Positions 19,415 to 29,823 of a stretch of DNA of 64,000 nt are shown one piece after another. Below the pieces are notes generated by a model. It was not told the DNA's origin, searched no databases, and saw only the letters and a program-made list of their open reading frames with translations. The stretch is from Hoylesella saccharolytica JCM 17484. Its GTDB lineage: Bacteria; Bacteroidota; Bacteroidia; Bacteroidales; Bacteroidaceae. The stretch is taken from positions 310,001-374,000 of the forward strand of contig NZ_BAKN01000001.1 in the NCBI RefSeq assembly GCF_000614205.1, read 5' to 3'. Made by a program: the position numbers and the translations under genes. Position 1 is the first letter of the stretch; the number at the start of each line of letters is the position of its first letter.

Positions 19415-19894
19415 ATGAGAAAAATGATGTTTTTACTTGCTGTCAGTGGGTTGCTGTTTGCGAACTGTGATGGGTGCAGGCAATGTGTTGACGTAGTCAA
19501 GATGGATAGTGTTAAACTGTGGTATGGCCCCGGAATGATTATGCCGAAAGAACGACATACATGGGTTGTTTATAGCGACGGTCGGGTAAAAGAGTATATT
19601 GAAAAGACCATGCGGTTGATGGATGAACCAGATTCGACACGCGTAAGGATACCTGATAAAGCGAAACAAGAAGAAATGAGCAGTCTTGTTAAGAAGTTGT
19701 TTGTTGAGCGTTCGCAGCCCGACCTTCTTTCAGCGGTGCATAAACAGTATGCCACCGACTTTCCATCGTTAGAAGTACGCGTATATAGCGGTCCGCGAAC
19801 AGTGATGTACTCTTATTATATGGGGTGTCTGGATGCCGTGTATTCGCCACCCTTTAAGCGTTTGAAAGAACTTATGAGTGAAGACAAGAAGTGA
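19415..19894 (+). CDS. Putative lipoprotein of unknown function
   Basis: 159 residues. The N-terminus MRKMMFLLAVSGLLFANC is a lipoprotein signal with a lipobox-like LFANC and Cys at 18. The mature part is mixed alpha/beta (WVVYSDGRVKEYIEK and SSLVKKLFVERSQPD) and recalls small Bacteroidales lipoproteins with no known role. Two more Cys (21, 24) follow the acylated one closely. No named family was recognised. Between the CHAP gene and a membrane protein on the same strand. Confidence 0.7.
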   Translation: MRKMMFLLAVSGLLFANCDGCRQCVDVVKMDSVKLWYGPGMIMPKERHTWVVYSDGRVKEYIEKTMRLMDEPDSTRVRIPDKAKQEEMSSLVKKLFVERSQPDLLSAVHKQYATDFPSLEVRVYSGPRTVMYSYYMGCLDAVYSPPFKRLKELMSEDKK

Positions 19895-19959
19895 GCATCG
19901 TAGAGCCGGCGCTCTTGATGAGCACATCAACAGTTACTAACTTTTAACAGCTTTTGAAG

Positions 19960-20889
19960 ATGATAGCCTTTTTATCGTTTTTGATTCTTTTTATTCTGCT
20001 TTGCTTCATCGCATCGTGGTGGATCGTAAAACGCAGTACATGGATAAAGAATGATGGTCTGCCGGAGAATACAACCGCATGGGGGCGGATAGGTTTTCTT
20101 GCTCTGCGATTGGTGTCGGTTTTTGTGGTAACGGGTGTTTTGCTGTTTACTGCATTCGTACTTGATAGGTCTGAAGATCCCAATGACGAACTGTTTTGGC
20201 TCTTTGTGATTGTCGTCGTATTTTGTTATATCGCCATCCCCGTTGCTTGCATTTATGTTTACTCGTTTTTTAAATGCCTGTTTGACCGGAAAGGCGTGGA
20301 AAAACTCTTTTTGATTTTACACGCTATTGGTATCATGGCCATTTTGTATATTGCTTATCTTTGCATTGTCGACCCCGACCACTGTGATGTCCGCATCATG
20401 GAAAAACATTATCACACGCATCAAAAAGAGCTGACGGCAGTGGTGAATAAGGTTGAAGGGTGGCTTCCGGACAGTGTAAACGTTGACTTAACATTTGATA
20501 AACGTGGCGACATTACCGATTTTGAAACTAATATTCGAGGATTGAACCTCAACGAAATGACTGATAAAGAATGGGGAAAAATAGGATTAAGCACGGCAAA
20601 ACTGGATACGCTTTACCGTGCATTAGAAAAGATAGGTTGCAAAGGGATAAACATTGCCCCGACCCTTTATCCTTATTCGGAAATTAATTTTCGAAGAGGT
20701 TACAGCTTTAGGCTGTACAAACAGGCGCTAACCGATGAAGAAATGAATAATCTGAATGCAAGTTCTTGCTTTTTGGTAGTGAATCGACACACCGTGTTTG
20801 CACTTGACGGTACTTGTACAAAGAGAGAATTTGAAGGGAAAGAGAAGTATCTGCAAGAACAAAAACTGCTCCAACGAGGTCTCGAATAA
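19960..20889 (+). CDS. Membrane protein of unknown function
   Basis: 309 residues from ATG 19960 (a TTG two codons earlier is also open). Four hydrophobic segments fill the first 150 residues (FLSFLILFILLCFIASWWIV; LVSVFVVTGVLLFTAFVL; LFVIVVVFCYIAIPVACIY; AIGIMAILYIAYLCIV). The C-terminal 160 residues are soluble (HQKELTAVVNKVEGWLPD..., with an IGCKGINIAP segment). No known domain recognised. The neighbouring lipoprotein and amidase genes suggest an envelope role, without further support. Confidence 0.7.
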   Translation: MIAFLSFLILFILLCFIASWWIVKRSTWIKNDGLPENTTAWGRIGFLALRLVSVFVVTGVLLFTAFVLDRSEDPNDELFWLFVIVVVFCYIAIPVACIYVYSFFKCLFDRKGVEKLFLILHAIGIMAILYIAYLCIVDPDHCDVRIMEKHYHTHQKELTAVVNKVEGWLPDSVNVDLTFDKRGDITDFETNIRGLNLNEMTDKEWGKIGLSTAKLDTLYRALEKIGCKGINIAPTLYPYSEINFRRGYSFRLYKQALTDEEMNNLNASSCFLVVNRHTVFALDGTCTKREFEGKEKYLQEQKLLQRGLE

Positions 20890-20942
20890 GAAAAATAGCC
20901 TTTATCTTTTATATCTCTCTTTATCTTTGACTTTATGATAAA

Positions 20943-20985
20943 AATAAGGTGAAAAAATGCTATCGACACATCTTTTCACCTTATT
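20943..20985. terminator. Bidirectional terminator between convergent genes
   Basis: AATAAGGTGAAAA (20943-20955) pairs perfectly with TTTTCACCTTATT (20973-20985), loop 17 bases. It serves the plus-strand membrane protein gene and, through A/T runs on both arms, probably also the 7TM-HD gene ending at 21000. Confidence 0.85.
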
Positions 20986-21008
20986 GTTTGTGCACCCTTT
21001 CATCTTTG
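20966..21008. repeat. Diverged copy of the 16094/16640 inverted-repeat arm
   Basis: ACATCTTTTCACC at the left and CACCCTTTCATCTTT at the right match the two ends of the arm sequence next to the flippase start, with the same spacing; only the middle differs. It overlaps the terminator above and the stop codon of the 7TM-HD gene. Confidence 0.7.
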
Positions 21009-23069
21009 AGTGGGTGTGGGCGTGTTGAGTTCGGGGTAAGAAATACGTGTGTGGTAAATGGATTTGAGGCGTTCGAGCATTACAGCCTTAGCTTGCGCGA
21101 TGTCGCGGAAGGTGATGGGGCAGTTGTGGAAGTGCCCTTCGCTTACTTGACGGTCGATAAGGCGATTGATAAGGGCAGAGATGCTCTCTTCGGTGTATTC
21201 GGTAAGCGATCGTGAAGCGGCTTCAACGGTGTCGGCCATCATAAGAATGGCTTGCTCGCGGGTGAAGGGATCTGGTCCGGGATAGGAGAAATCTGCGGGC
21301 GAAACTTCTTCATCGGGGTGCTCGTTTTGATAGTTAACGTAGAAGTATCGTGCTACGCCGGTACCGTGATGAGTAAGAATGAATTCGCGGATGATGGCGG
21401 GTAGGTTTTCTTTCTCGGCCATTTTGATGCCATCAGTAACATGACTGATGATGATTCGGGCACCTTCTTTGTAAGGCATTCCTTTGAGGGGGTTGACACC
21501 GGCTTGGTTTTCAGTAAAGAATACGGGGTTAACCATTTTGCCGATATCGTGGTAAAGGGCTCCGGTACGTACAAGCAGACTATTGGCTCCGATACGATTG
21601 GCTATCTCGGCGGCGAGATTTCCGACGGTGATAGAATGCTGGAAGGTTCCGGGTGCTACTTCGCTCATTCGCCGTAACAATCCTTTATTAGTGTTCGAGA
21701 GTTCGATAAGGGTTACACTGGAAACGAATCCGAAGGTGCGTTCGATAACGTACATCAGTGGATAGGCCAACAGAAGGAGCACACCGTTGGCAATAAAGTG
21801 GCTGTACATGCTACCGTCGAAGTTGCTGATGTCACCGGTTTGCATGAGCTGGAGGGAGAAGAAGATGACGAAATTGCCAAGGGTGACAAAGAGTGCGGTC
21901 TTAAATACTTGGGCTCGACCGGTGAGTTCGCGTAGTGAATAGATGGCAACGAGTCCGCCGGCGAGCTGAATAATGATGAATTCGTATTGATATTTTACGG
22001 CAATAGCGCAGATAAGAATAGTTACAACATGAGTAGTGAAAGCTGTGCGCGAGTCCATGAAGACGCGAATGAACATCGGTCCGATTGCGAAGGGGATGAT
22101 ATAGACGCTGAGAATGCTGTGAGTCATAAAAAGGGATACGAGCACAGGGAAGATCGTTATTATGGCATAGAGCATTACAACGCTACGTATTTTGCTGAAA
22201 TAGTCGCTGCGGAAGAGCCAGATATAAACGGTAAAGAGCACTATCATCAGGGTTACAAAGATGATTTGACCCATAATAGTGGATGTGATTTCTCCTTTTG
22301 ATGCGTTCTGTCGCTGGGTTTCTTTCTCGAAAGAAGCCAGTACACGGTAGGTGTGTTCATTGACGATGTCACCCCGGTCTATAATCTTTTGTCCGGTGAG
22401 TACCATTCCACTGGCCAGCGGAATACCGCTAAGAATATCGTTTCGTTCGGTGGTGCTGCGCTTTTCGTCGTAAATAAGGTTGGGCTGAATATAGGTCACG
22501 ATATCTGATTGTTGCAAAGCCGACTTGTAGGTAGCTAATACCTCGTCGGTCAACAGCTTTTCGTAGGCTGCCATTGTGCTGTATATACAGTTGACAGGAA
22601 TGCTTTGTGCCAGTTTCCCATTGATGATACGAACCATCTTCGTCGAGTCTTTGAAGATATCATTATACTGTGGTGTACTCATGATACCTGCCTGATAGAG
22701 ACGGTGAAGGCGGTCGCGTAGGATGTGCATATAGCCTGCCGGCAGTGTTGGAATGCCTTTTGGGTAATCGGTATGCAACTTCGTTAGTTGCACGTGTTCA
22801 ATGTTTTTCCTATAATTATAATAGGGTTGAAATGCTCCGAGCAAGGAGTCTTGCTCGCTTTTAATCACATCGTCGGTTTTATATACGGGGAAATCGAACT
22901 GAGCAATCAGTGAACCGTACATCCACGGTTTGCCAATATCGTAGCGCATCTGTGGTCCGCTGTTGCGGGGAAGAAACCATACGATGAGCGTTACTGCAAT
23001 AAAGATAAAACCAATTAAGGGAAGTAGTCGGCCCAGCCAACGTTTTTTTAGTGTTTCAAATCTATCCAT
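21000..23069 (-). CDS. 7TM receptor with HD phosphohydrolase domain (PgpH family)
   Basis: 689 residues from ATG at 23069 (MDRFETLKKRWLGRL); the frame is open 35 codons further, but that part overlaps the gltX upstream region and is not conserved in the family. Order: one N-terminal membrane segment, an extracytoplasmic 7TMR-HDED domain (about 60-280), seven membrane segments (about 300-480), and a cytoplasmic HD domain with ALYHDIGKM (metal-binding HD) and LTHHGTG. PgpH-type proteins hydrolyse cyclic di-AMP in Firmicutes; the Bacteroidetes homologues are assumed to do the same. Divergent from gltX. Confidence 0.92.
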   Translation of the reverse strand: MDRFETLKKRWLGRLLPLIGFIFIAVTLIVWFLPRNSGPQMRYDIGKPWMYGSLIAQFDFPVYKTDDVIKSEQDSLLGAFQPYYNYRKNIEHVQLTKLHTDYPKGIPTLPAGYMHILRDRLHRLYQAGIMSTPQYNDIFKDSTKMVRIINGKLAQSIPVNCIYSTMAAYEKLLTDEVLATYKSALQQSDIVTYIQPNLIYDEKRSTTERNDILSGIPLASGMVLTGQKIIDRGDIVNEHTYRVLASFEKETQRQNASKGEITSTIMGQIIFVTLMIVLFTVYIWLFRSDYFSKIRSVVMLYAIITIFPVLVSLFMTHSILSVYIIPFAIGPMFIRVFMDSRTAFTTHVVTILICAIAVKYQYEFIIIQLAGGLVAIYSLRELTGRAQVFKTALFVTLGNFVIFFSLQLMQTGDISNFDGSMYSHFIANGVLLLLAYPLMYVIERTFGFVSSVTLIELSNTNKGLLRRMSEVAPGTFQHSITVGNLAAEIANRIGANSLLVRTGALYHDIGKMVNPVFFTENQAGVNPLKGMPYKEGARIIISHVTDGIKMAEKENLPAIIREFILTHHGTGVARYFYVNYQNEHPDEEVSPADFSYPGPDPFTREQAILMMADTVEAASRSLTEYTEESISALINRLIDRQVSEGHFHNCPITFRDIAQAKAVMLERLKSIYHTRISYPELNTPTPTQR

Positions 23070-23141
23070 GAATAACCTTTCTGCTGTTGTTACACCCCGC
23101 GAAAATACGAAAAAAAGAGGCAATAGTTGGAAAAAAAGCAT

Positions 23142-23149
23142 TAATTTTG
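23142..23149 (+). promoter_or_regulatory. Promoter -7 box of gltX
   Basis: TAATTTTG, 34 bases upstream of the gltX start codon. No -33 TTTG at the usual spacing was seen. Confidence 0.55.
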
Positions 23150-23183
23150 CCGAAAATATAAATCTTACCATCACTTTTCAACG

Positions 23184-24701
23184 ATGACAGAAAGAAAAAT
23201 CCGTGTGCGATTTGCTCCTAGTCCGACGGGGCCTTTACATATTGGCGGTGTGCGTACTGCACTCTACAACTATCTCTTCGCTCGTCAGCATGGTGGCGAT
23301 TTCGTTTTTAGAATTGAAGATACCGACTCGCAACGCTTTGTTCCGGGTGCCGAAGAGTATATCATCGAATCGTTCAGATGGCTGGGTATCAAGTTTGATG
23401 AGGGGGTGAGTTTTGGTGGGTCGCATGGTCCTTATCGCCAAAGTGAACGCAAGGAGATATACCGCGAATATGTGGATAAACTTCTCGAAGCAGGTAAAGC
23501 CTACGTTGCTTTCGATACACCTGATGAATTGGAGGCGAAAAGAAACACCATAGAAAACTTTCAATACGATACACACACACGCGGTATAATGCGTAATTCG
23601 CTTACCTTATCAAAAGAAGAGACCAACCAACTGATTAAAGACGGCACACAATATGTGGTGCGTTTTAAGGTAATACCGGGCGAAGAGGTTCACATTAATG
23701 ATATGATTCGCGGTGAAGTCGTTATCAAGAGCGATATTCTTGATGATAAAGTGCTTTACAAAAGCGCTGACGGACTGCCCACCTATCACCTTGCCAACAT
23801 TGTAGACGACCATCTTATGGAAATCACTCACGTTATTCGCGGTGAAGAATGGTTGCCCAGTGCACCCCTGCACGTTCTCCTTTATAAGGCTTTCGGATGG
23901 CAAGATACGATGCCGCAGTTTGCCCATTTGCCCTTGTTGCTTAAACCGGAGGGCAAAGGAAAACTGTCGAAACGCGATGGAGATAGGCTCGGTTTTCCTG
24001 TATTTCCGCTCGAATGGCACGACCCTAAAACAGGTGAAGTGTCGTCGGGATATAAAGAAAGTGGATATTTTCCTGAAGCAGTAGTCAACTTTCTTGCGCT
24101 TTTGGGCTGGAATCCTGGTACCGAACAAGAGCTCTTTTCGCTTGAACGACTCGTTGAAGCCTTTGACATCAGTCGTTGTTCTAAGTCAGGAGCCAAGTTT
24201 GATTATCAAAAAGGAATCTGGTTTAACCACGAATACATCCTGCAGAAAAGCAACGAAGAGATTGCCGAACTTTTCGCACCGACAGTCGCCAATAATGGTA
24301 TCGACGAACCCATGGAACGCATTGTGCAAGTGGTTGCGATGATGAAAGACCGGGTAAACTTTGTAAAAGAACTTTGGGATCTTTGCTCATTCTTCTTCAT
24401 AGCACCTCTCGAATATGATGAAAAAACGGTGAAAAAACGCTGGAAAGAGAATTCTGCCGAAGTAATGGCACAGCTGGCAGAAGTACTTAGAGGGCTTGAT
24501 GACTTTTCTATTGAAAACCAAGAGCATGTTGTTTTTGCATGGATGGAAGCGAAAGGCTACAAGCCGGGCGATGTGATGAATGCTTTCCGGCTCGCCTTAG
24601 TAGGCATCGGAAAAGGTCCCGGAATGTTTGATATCACCGCTTTCTTAGGAAAAGAAGAAACGTTAAGGCGTCTTGAGCGGGCCATCGAAGTATTAAAGTA
24701 A
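23184..24701 (+). CDS. gltX: Glutamyl-tRNA synthetase
   Basis: 505 residues, class I synthetase charging tRNA-Glu. The HIGH motif is PLHIGG (about 18-22) within [20 protein letters not shown]; the KMSKS motif is KLSKRDG (about 260). FRIEDTD (about 42) and the anticodon-binding helical C-terminus are present. The gene is intact. It is followed after 24 bases by the Kdo transferase gene and is probably co-transcribed with it. Confidence 0.98.
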   Translation: MTERKIRVRFAPSPTGPLHIGGVRTALYNYLFARQHGGDFVFRIEDTDSQRFVPGAEEYIIESFRWLGIKFDEGVSFGGSHGPYRQSERKEIYREYVDKLLEAGKAYVAFDTPDELEAKRNTIENFQYDTHTRGIMRNSLTLSKEETNQLIKDGTQYVVRFKVIPGEEVHINDMIRGEVVIKSDILDDKVLYKSADGLPTYHLANIVDDHLMEITHVIRGEEWLPSAPLHVLLYKAFGWQDTMPQFAHLPLLLKPEGKGKLSKRDGDRLGFPVFPLEWHDPKTGEVSSGYKESGYFPEAVVNFLALLGWNPGTEQELFSLERLVEAFDISRCSKSGAKFDYQKGIWFNHEYILQKSNEEIAELFAPTVANNGIDEPMERIVQVVAMMKDRVNFVKELWDLCSFFFIAPLEYDEKTVKKRWKENSAEVMAQLAEVLRGLDDFSIENQEHVVFAWMEAKGYKPGDVMNAFRLALVGIGKGPGMFDITAFLGKEETLRRLERAIEVLK

Positions 24702-24725
24702 AAGCCAAAAACAAGCAACAACAAC

Positions 24726-25946
24726 GTGTATAATCTTATTATCTATCTCTATCTATTAGGTGTGGCGATAGCTTCGCTCTTCAATGCCAAAGTAAGAAAA
24801 ATGTGGCGGGGAGAGAGAAAGGCATTCGACATCCTCAAAGAAAAAGTTGACAAAGACGCGCATTACATATGGTTTCATGCCGCTTCCTTAGGAGAGTTTG
24901 AGCAAGGACGGCCCTTAATAGAGCGTATTCGTCACGATTATCCCACGTATAAAATTCTTCTCACTTTCTTTTCTCCCTCTGGCTACGAGGTAAGAAAAGA
25001 TTATGATCAAGCCGATATTATTTGTTATCTGCCGTTAGATACCCCTTTTAATGCCCGCCGTTTCCTGCGCATGGTGCGTCCCGAAGCAGTTTTCTTCATT
25101 AAATACGAGTTTTGGTACAATTATCTTCACATTCTGAAACATCGCGGTATTCCCACTTATAGTGTTAGTAGTATCTTCCGTCCCGAGCAGGTTTTCTTTA
25201 AATGGTACGGCCGACGCTATGGAAAGGTATTGGCATGTTTTACCCATTTTTTTGTACAAAACGACCTCAGTAAAGTCCTTTTGGCAAACTTGGGGCTGCA
25301 TAACGTCACTGTTGTGGGCGACACTCGTTTCGATAGGGTGCTTCAGATCAAGGAGTCGGGTAAACACCTGCCTATTATAGAGGCATTCAAACAAGGAAAA
25401 AAGATATTTGTTGCAGGAAGTAGTTGGTTACCCGACGAAGATATTTTTATTCCATTTTTCAATCAACACCGTGATTGGAAACTGATTATTGCACCACATG
25501 TTATTGATGAAGACCGGCTCGAAAGCTTGCTTTCGCAGCCCCATCGCAAAACTGTACGTTACACACAGACTACACCCGAAGAGGCAGCACAAGCTGATTG
25601 TTTGGTGATAGATTGTTTTGGACTTCTTTCCAGCATTTATCATTATAGCGATGTTGCTTACGTTGGCGGTGGGTTCGGTGTCGGAATACACAATCTTCTC
25701 GAAGCTGCCGTATGGGGAGTTCCCGTTATTTTCGGACCCAACAACAAACGTTTTGAAGAGGCGCAGGGCTTATTAGCTGCTCGCGGCGGGTTTGAAATCA
25801 CCTCTCAAACCGACTTTTTGCAATTAATGGAAGGCTTTATCAATGACGAAAACAGCTTAAAAGCTGCCGGCGAAAGGGCTGAAGAATTTGTCGAAAAGCT
25901 TTCCGGAGCCACCGATAAAGTGTTGTCTGCCATCAGCCTATCGTAA
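24726..25946 (+). CDS. kdtA: 3-deoxy-D-manno-octulosonic acid transferase
   Basis: 406 residues, beginning at GTG 24726 (MYNLIIYLYLLGVAIASLF), a membrane anchor typical of WaaA/KdtA; no ATG gives a complete anchor. It transfers Kdo to lipid A precursor on the inner face of the inner membrane. Seen: HAASLGEFEQGRPLI (N-domain, general base Glu region), TFFSPSGYEVRK, GDTRFDRV between domains, and the GT-B donor-site segment YVGGGFGVGIHNLLEAAVWG in the C-domain. Length is normal. Confidence 0.95.
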   Translation: MYNLIIYLYLLGVAIASLFNAKVRKMWRGERKAFDILKEKVDKDAHYIWFHAASLGEFEQGRPLIERIRHDYPTYKILLTFFSPSGYEVRKDYDQADIICYLPLDTPFNARRFLRMVRPEAVFFIKYEFWYNYLHILKHRGIPTYSVSSIFRPEQVFFKWYGRRYGKVLACFTHFFVQNDLSKVLLANLGLHNVTVVGDTRFDRVLQIKESGKHLPIIEAFKQGKKIFVAGSSWLPDEDIFIPFFNQHRDWKLIIAPHVIDEDRLESLLSQPHRKTVRYTQTTPEEAAQADCLVIDCFGLLSSIYHYSDVAYVGGGFGVGIHNLLEAAVWGVPVIFGPNNKRFEEAQGLLAARGGFEITSQTDFLQLMEGFINDENSLKAAGERAEEFVEKLSGATDKVLSAISLS

Positions 25947-25954
25947 AACTATTT

Positions 25955-26340
25955 TCTAAAATCTATTCTTTTGCAACCTAAAAGCTATGCTTTTGGAAGC
26001 TAAAACATCATCTTTTACTCTGCAAAACCTATGCTTTTACATCTCAAAACATCATCTTTTAGGAGGTAAAACATCATCTTTTAGGAGGTAAAAACATTAT
26101 CTTTTGTATGCCCAAAGCTATGTTTTTGCAACCCGAAAAGCATGGTTTTAGAGTGTTTAGGAGGGATAAATAACAAGAAAAATATAGTTATAAGTATGTA
26201 AAGTTTTAATTATCAAATATATACATAATAGTAAAATCCTTGCATTCTTATGAGCTTATAACAGGTTAATGGCTTCGATGAGCACTCTCGCGAAGCACCA
26301 GCCCATTTTTTGACAACTATAAAACTTACGATTTAAAACT
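25955..26340 (+). mobile_element. Interspersed element copy B (5' part missing, longest 22-bp array)
   Basis: Begins directly after kdtA inside the 22-bp array: about eight units from 25962 to 26150, each CTATGCTTTT or ATCATCTTTT, a 7-base linker and AAAAC or AAAAG. Then CATGGTTTTAGAGTG, a region matching the hairpin part of A and D (GTAAAATCCTTGCATTC), the core GCACTCTCGCGAAGCACC (26282-26299), TTTTTTGACAA and AAAACTTACGATTT. The 5' terminal repeat seen in A and D was not found. It lies between convergent genes. Confidence 0.8.
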
Positions 26341-26414
26341 CTTTTACTTCATTGCTTACAGGCCAATGAGCGTTGGAGCAGACTGAAAAATGGGAAGTAA
26401 AAGGGGGAAAAATA

Positions 26415-26458
26415 AAACCGCAACCTTGTTTACGAATGGGCAAACGAGGTTGCGGTTT
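26415..26458 (-). terminator. Terminator of the AspT-like transporter gene
   Basis: AAACCGCAACCT (26415-26426) pairs with AGGTTGCGGTTT (26447-26458); an inner TTGTTT/CAAACGA stem adds to it. On the minus strand it runs into TTTTATTTTT. 48 bases after the stop. Confidence 0.93.
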
Positions 26459-26505
26459 AAGGCGAAAGGCATTGGTATAAACTGCTGTTGATGTACCGGC
26501 GCAGG

Positions 26506-28203
26506 CTATCCGCAGAAGAACAGCACAATTAATTGGGCTGTGAATATTCTGAGAAACATACTTAATGGGTAAACCGTAGAATAGCCGATGCCCGGTGCTT
26601 CACGCGAACAAATCTGGTTGGCGTAGGCTAATGCGGGTGGATCGGTACAGGTTCCGGCCAGCATTCCCATAATTGTAAAATAGTTGAACTTATAAACTAT
26701 GCGAGCTATCGTGCCGATAATAAGGATGGGAATAACGGTTATCAAAAAACCTGTGTACACATATTTGATACCATCTCCTTGTACTACCGTGTCCCAGAAA
26801 CCTGCTCCGGCCTTTATTCCAACGCTGGCAAGGAAGAGGGCAAGACCTATTTCACGCAGCATCAGATTGGCTGATGTGGTGGTATAAGTAACGAGTCGGA
26901 AACGATAACCAAAGCGACCGATGAGGATGGCGATAACCAACGGACCGCCGGCGATGCCCAATTTGAGTGCAGCAGGAATGCCATGAATGGTAACAGGAAT
27001 GCTTCCGAAAAGTATTCCGAGAATAATACCGATAAAAATGGTGGCAATATTGGGTGCATCCAAGCGTTTGACAGAGTTACCCAGCACGTCTGCTACCCGG
27101 TTAACGTGATCTTCAGGCCCTACGACCATTACGCGGTCGCCTATCTGAAAACGGTGGTTGCGACTAGCAAAGAGGTCCATTCCCTGGCGGGTTATGCGGG
27201 TTATGTTAACCCCGTAAACGCTTGAAAAGTGCATTTCGCTCAACAGCTTACCGTTGATGGCAGGTCGTGTAACCACAATTCGTCTAGATACCAGCGGTTG
27301 CTCTTTATCTTCGTAACTCCATTCGTCTTTCATTTCTTCACCGATAAAGGCCTGAATGGCTTCGGCATCTCCTTCTGCACAAACCACCAACATTTCGTCG
27401 CCCAGCGCGAAAACAGTGTCTCTTTTCGGGATGGTTACTTTGCCATCGTGCAGCAGACGCGTACATACCATATCACGATTAAGAAACTCGGATATTTGTT
27501 TGAGTGTTCTTCCTGCCAGGTAAGAGTTGTTAACTCGGAGGTGCATAATGTGCGGTTTGGCATGCGGATTGGCTTCTTCTTCGGCAGCCAATTGTTTTTC
27601 TTCTTCTTGTAAGTCAACCCGGCAAATGTATCTGATGGCTATTGTGGCTCCGATAATGCCCAAAACACCTAGCGGATAAGCACAAGCGTAACCCGATGCA
27701 ATTTGTGGAAGACCGTTGGGGAACGAGCTTGAAAGACTTGTAAGGGCTTCGCTTGCCGCACCTAAACCCGGCGTATTGGTAATGGCACCATAGAGTGTAC
27801 CCACCATCATGGGCAGATTGTTGGGGTTATTGGTATCGAAAAAGATGAAATAACAAGCGAACATCACAAGGATATTCAGAAGAATCATACTTGTAGAAAG
27901 CAGATTCAGCTTGATACCTCCTTTGCGAAAACTCTCGAAAAAACCCGGTCCGACCTGCAAGCCGATGCAGAAAACGAAGAGGATAAGTCCGAAATCTTGC
28001 ATAAAAGTAAGAATGTTGGTAGGCGCGGTAAAGTGGATATGTCCTGCCAAAATACCGACAAACAGGACGAATGTAACGCCCAATGAGATGCCGCCGATTT
28101 TGATTTTTCCAAGCAGAACACCGCCTGCGATAACGATAGCATATAGCAATGCAATGTGCGCTACTGAATCGTCTGTGCAAAAAAGATTGATTAACCAGTC
28201 CAT
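26506..28203 (-). CDS. AspT/YidE-type transporter with two TrkA-C domains
   Basis: 565 residues: two five-segment membrane halves (about 10-195 and 395-560) of the AspT/YidE duplication type, separated by two RCK_C (TrkA-C) domains (about 220-390; [16 protein letters not shown] and [20 protein letters not shown], each with a DxVMVVG or DEMLVV strand). Family members exchange amino or dicarboxylic acids (aspartate:alanine in Tetragenococcus); the substrate here is unknown. The motif [16 protein letters not shown] in half 1 and [16 protein letters not shown] in half 2 are the duplicated signature. Monocistronic. Confidence 0.9.
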   Translation of the reverse strand: MDWLINLFCTDDSVAHIALLYAIVIAGGVLLGKIKIGGISLGVTFVLFVGILAGHIHFTAPTNILTFMQDFGLILFVFCIGLQVGPGFFESFRKGGIKLNLLSTSMILLNILVMFACYFIFFDTNNPNNLPMMVGTLYGAITNTPGLGAASEALTSLSSSFPNGLPQIASGYACAYPLGVLGIIGATIAIRYICRVDLQEEEKQLAAEEEANPHAKPHIMHLRVNNSYLAGRTLKQISEFLNRDMVCTRLLHDGKVTIPKRDTVFALGDEMLVVCAEGDAEAIQAFIGEEMKDEWSYEDKEQPLVSRRIVVTRPAINGKLLSEMHFSSVYGVNITRITRQGMDLFASRNHRFQIGDRVMVVGPEDHVNRVADVLGNSVKRLDAPNIATIFIGIILGILFGSIPVTIHGIPAALKLGIAGGPLVIAILIGRFGYRFRLVTYTTTSANLMLREIGLALFLASVGIKAGAGFWDTVVQGDGIKYVYTGFLITVIPILIIGTIARIVYKFNYFTIMGMLAGTCTDPPALAYANQICSREAPGIGYSTVYPLSMFLRIFTAQLIVLFFCG

Positions 28204-28223
28204 AAGATTTTAATAAAACGATG

Positions 28224-28231
28224 CAAAAGTA
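28224..28231 (-). promoter_or_regulatory. Promoter -7 box of the AspT-like gene
   Basis: Reads TACTTTTG on the minus strand, 21 bases upstream of the start codon. Confidence 0.65.
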
Positions 28232-28300
28232 AGTATTTTTGTAAACATAAGTTATGACTTTATCGGAATAATTGGCTTTTCAGGGCTTATTCAGATACTT

Positions 28301-29812
28301 TTATCGGGTTGTTCTGAAGCCTTCCATATTGTCGTACCGACGCTGCATAAACCTGCGATAGATGTTTTGAAGCCACCAGGGGGCGCTTAAAACAAAGGTC
28401 AGACCAATGCCTCCGAGTAGAAGAAAAGCTGTGGTTTCGCTGAAAAGACGAACAACAACAGAGGCTAATAAATAAGGAATGGCGAGCGACACAATTTTTA
28501 TAAGCAGCTGAATATAATTTTGTTCACTGGCCCGTCTGCCTGTTAATCGAGTGTTGAGACTGAGGGTGCGCTTGTTGTAAACAGCCAATTGAAACAGCAA
28601 AAAATGTTGAAATCCGGCGGTGAAAAAGATAAAGCAAACCAGCATCAGTAAGCTCCATTTACCCATCAACACAGGAGGAAGCATCAAAAGAAAGGGCCAT
28701 AATAGTAGCAAACTGTAAAAAATATACTTTGCTTTGAACAATTGATAAATGTTTTCTTTATGTACCATTAACCCGTCTATATAGTTTCCTTCAACGCACA
28801 TCAAGTTACTCAGCCAAATAATTCCATAGAAATTAAAATTGTAAAGACACCAAAACAGGGCTTTCGAATCGTCGTCGTAGATGGCAGAAAAGGTAATGAT
28901 AAGACTGAAAAAGACGATAATGGCTGTGGCATAGATAAAAGTAGTGCGGACATTTCGGTTGCGATGTAGCATTTTGAGCTCGAGTTTGAGATACTCGCCA
29001 ACTACGCCGAAGCGGCTTAAAAAGCTTAAATGATTGCTGTTGGTAATGCTGATGTCTTTGTCTGTGTGGGTCAGTTCGCACCAAACAGCTTTATTTTGCA
29101 ACTGCAAATTGATCGTAATCAGTACCGCCAACACAAGCAAAGCGATGATAATCGGCCACACATGGCCTTCGGAGAGGAGAATTCCGGGCTGCGAATAAAT
29201 ATGAAAAAAGTGTACAATTCCCCTATCTACCCCTACATAAAGCGGACATGCCATAAGGGCATAGATAGCTAAGGGAAGGAGCCAATAAGCTAAAGAAGAG
29301 GTTAACAGGGTGCGAATAATGATGTACCATTGGCTATTTATCAGGATTAAAACAGTGAGAAAGAGCAGTAATAACAGGGTGGAAAAAAGTCCGTACGAAG
29401 TTATTACCGACATGATACAATAGGGAATAAACAGCACAAGCCATGTTAAATTACCCCAACTGAAGAGTGAAATGCCCACGAAACACTCAATACAGGCACG
29501 TCGGGGCATAGGCAAAAGCATGTAGGGCTTGATGATTTGGGCGGGCGTTTGCTGTGCAAGAAAACGCAAAAGAAAATCTATCAGAAGGATAAAGGGCATT
29601 CCGCTGACCAAAACGGCTATGGGGTTGAGGTACGGACTGTCGTTAACAGCCAGCGATAAGGCGATAGCCATGCCTGCGAGATATAGCAGCATAAAGGCGT
29701 AACCTGCATAAAGGATGTAGCGAGCAACCTTATTTTGTGATGCATCGACCGCCCGTTTAACGGCCAATGAACGATGTCGATACAGCTGTTTGTATAGCCA
29801 CAGTCTGTTCAT
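28301..29812 (-). CDS. DUF5687-like multi-pass membrane protein
   Basis: 503 residues with about 12 hydrophobic segments. The N-terminus (LWLYKQLYRHRSLAVKRAVD) and FLLRFLAQQTPAQIIKPYMLLP match what I recall of the Bacteroidetes DUF5687 family, thought to be ABC-2 permease-like. The usual partner, an ABC ATPase gene, is not adjacent. It starts 12 bases after the LolA-like gene stop and is the last gene of the ftsK-lolA unit, suggesting a link to envelope biogenesis. The family call is moderately certain; function unknown. Confidence 0.7.
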   Translation of the reverse strand: MNRLWLYKQLYRHRSLAVKRAVDASQNKVARYILYAGYAFMLLYLAGMAIALSLAVNDSPYLNPIAVLVSGMPFILLIDFLLRFLAQQTPAQIIKPYMLLPMPRRACIECFVGISLFSWGNLTWLVLFIPYCIMSVITSYGLFSTLLLLLFLTVLILINSQWYIIIRTLLTSSLAYWLLPLAIYALMACPLYVGVDRGIVHFFHIYSQPGILLSEGHVWPIIIALLVLAVLITINLQLQNKAVWCELTHTDKDISITNSNHLSFLSRFGVVGEYLKLELKMLHRNRNVRTTFIYATAIIVFFSLIITFSAIYDDDSKALFWCLYNFNFYGIIWLSNLMCVEGNYIDGLMVHKENIYQLFKAKYIFYSLLLLWPFLLMLPPVLMGKWSLLMLVCFIFFTAGFQHFLLFQLAVYNKRTLSLNTRLTGRRASEQNYIQLLIKIVSLAIPYLLASVVVRLFSETTAFLLLGGIGLTFVLSAPWWLQNIYRRFMQRRYDNMEGFRTTR

Positions 29813-29823
29813 AGTCGGTTGGT

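Noticed and set aside
25962..26150. CRISPR array in element B or at 38580
   Set aside because: Units are 22 bases with only 10-12 conserved bases and 5-7 base linkers; there are no 25-40 base spacers and no cas genes.
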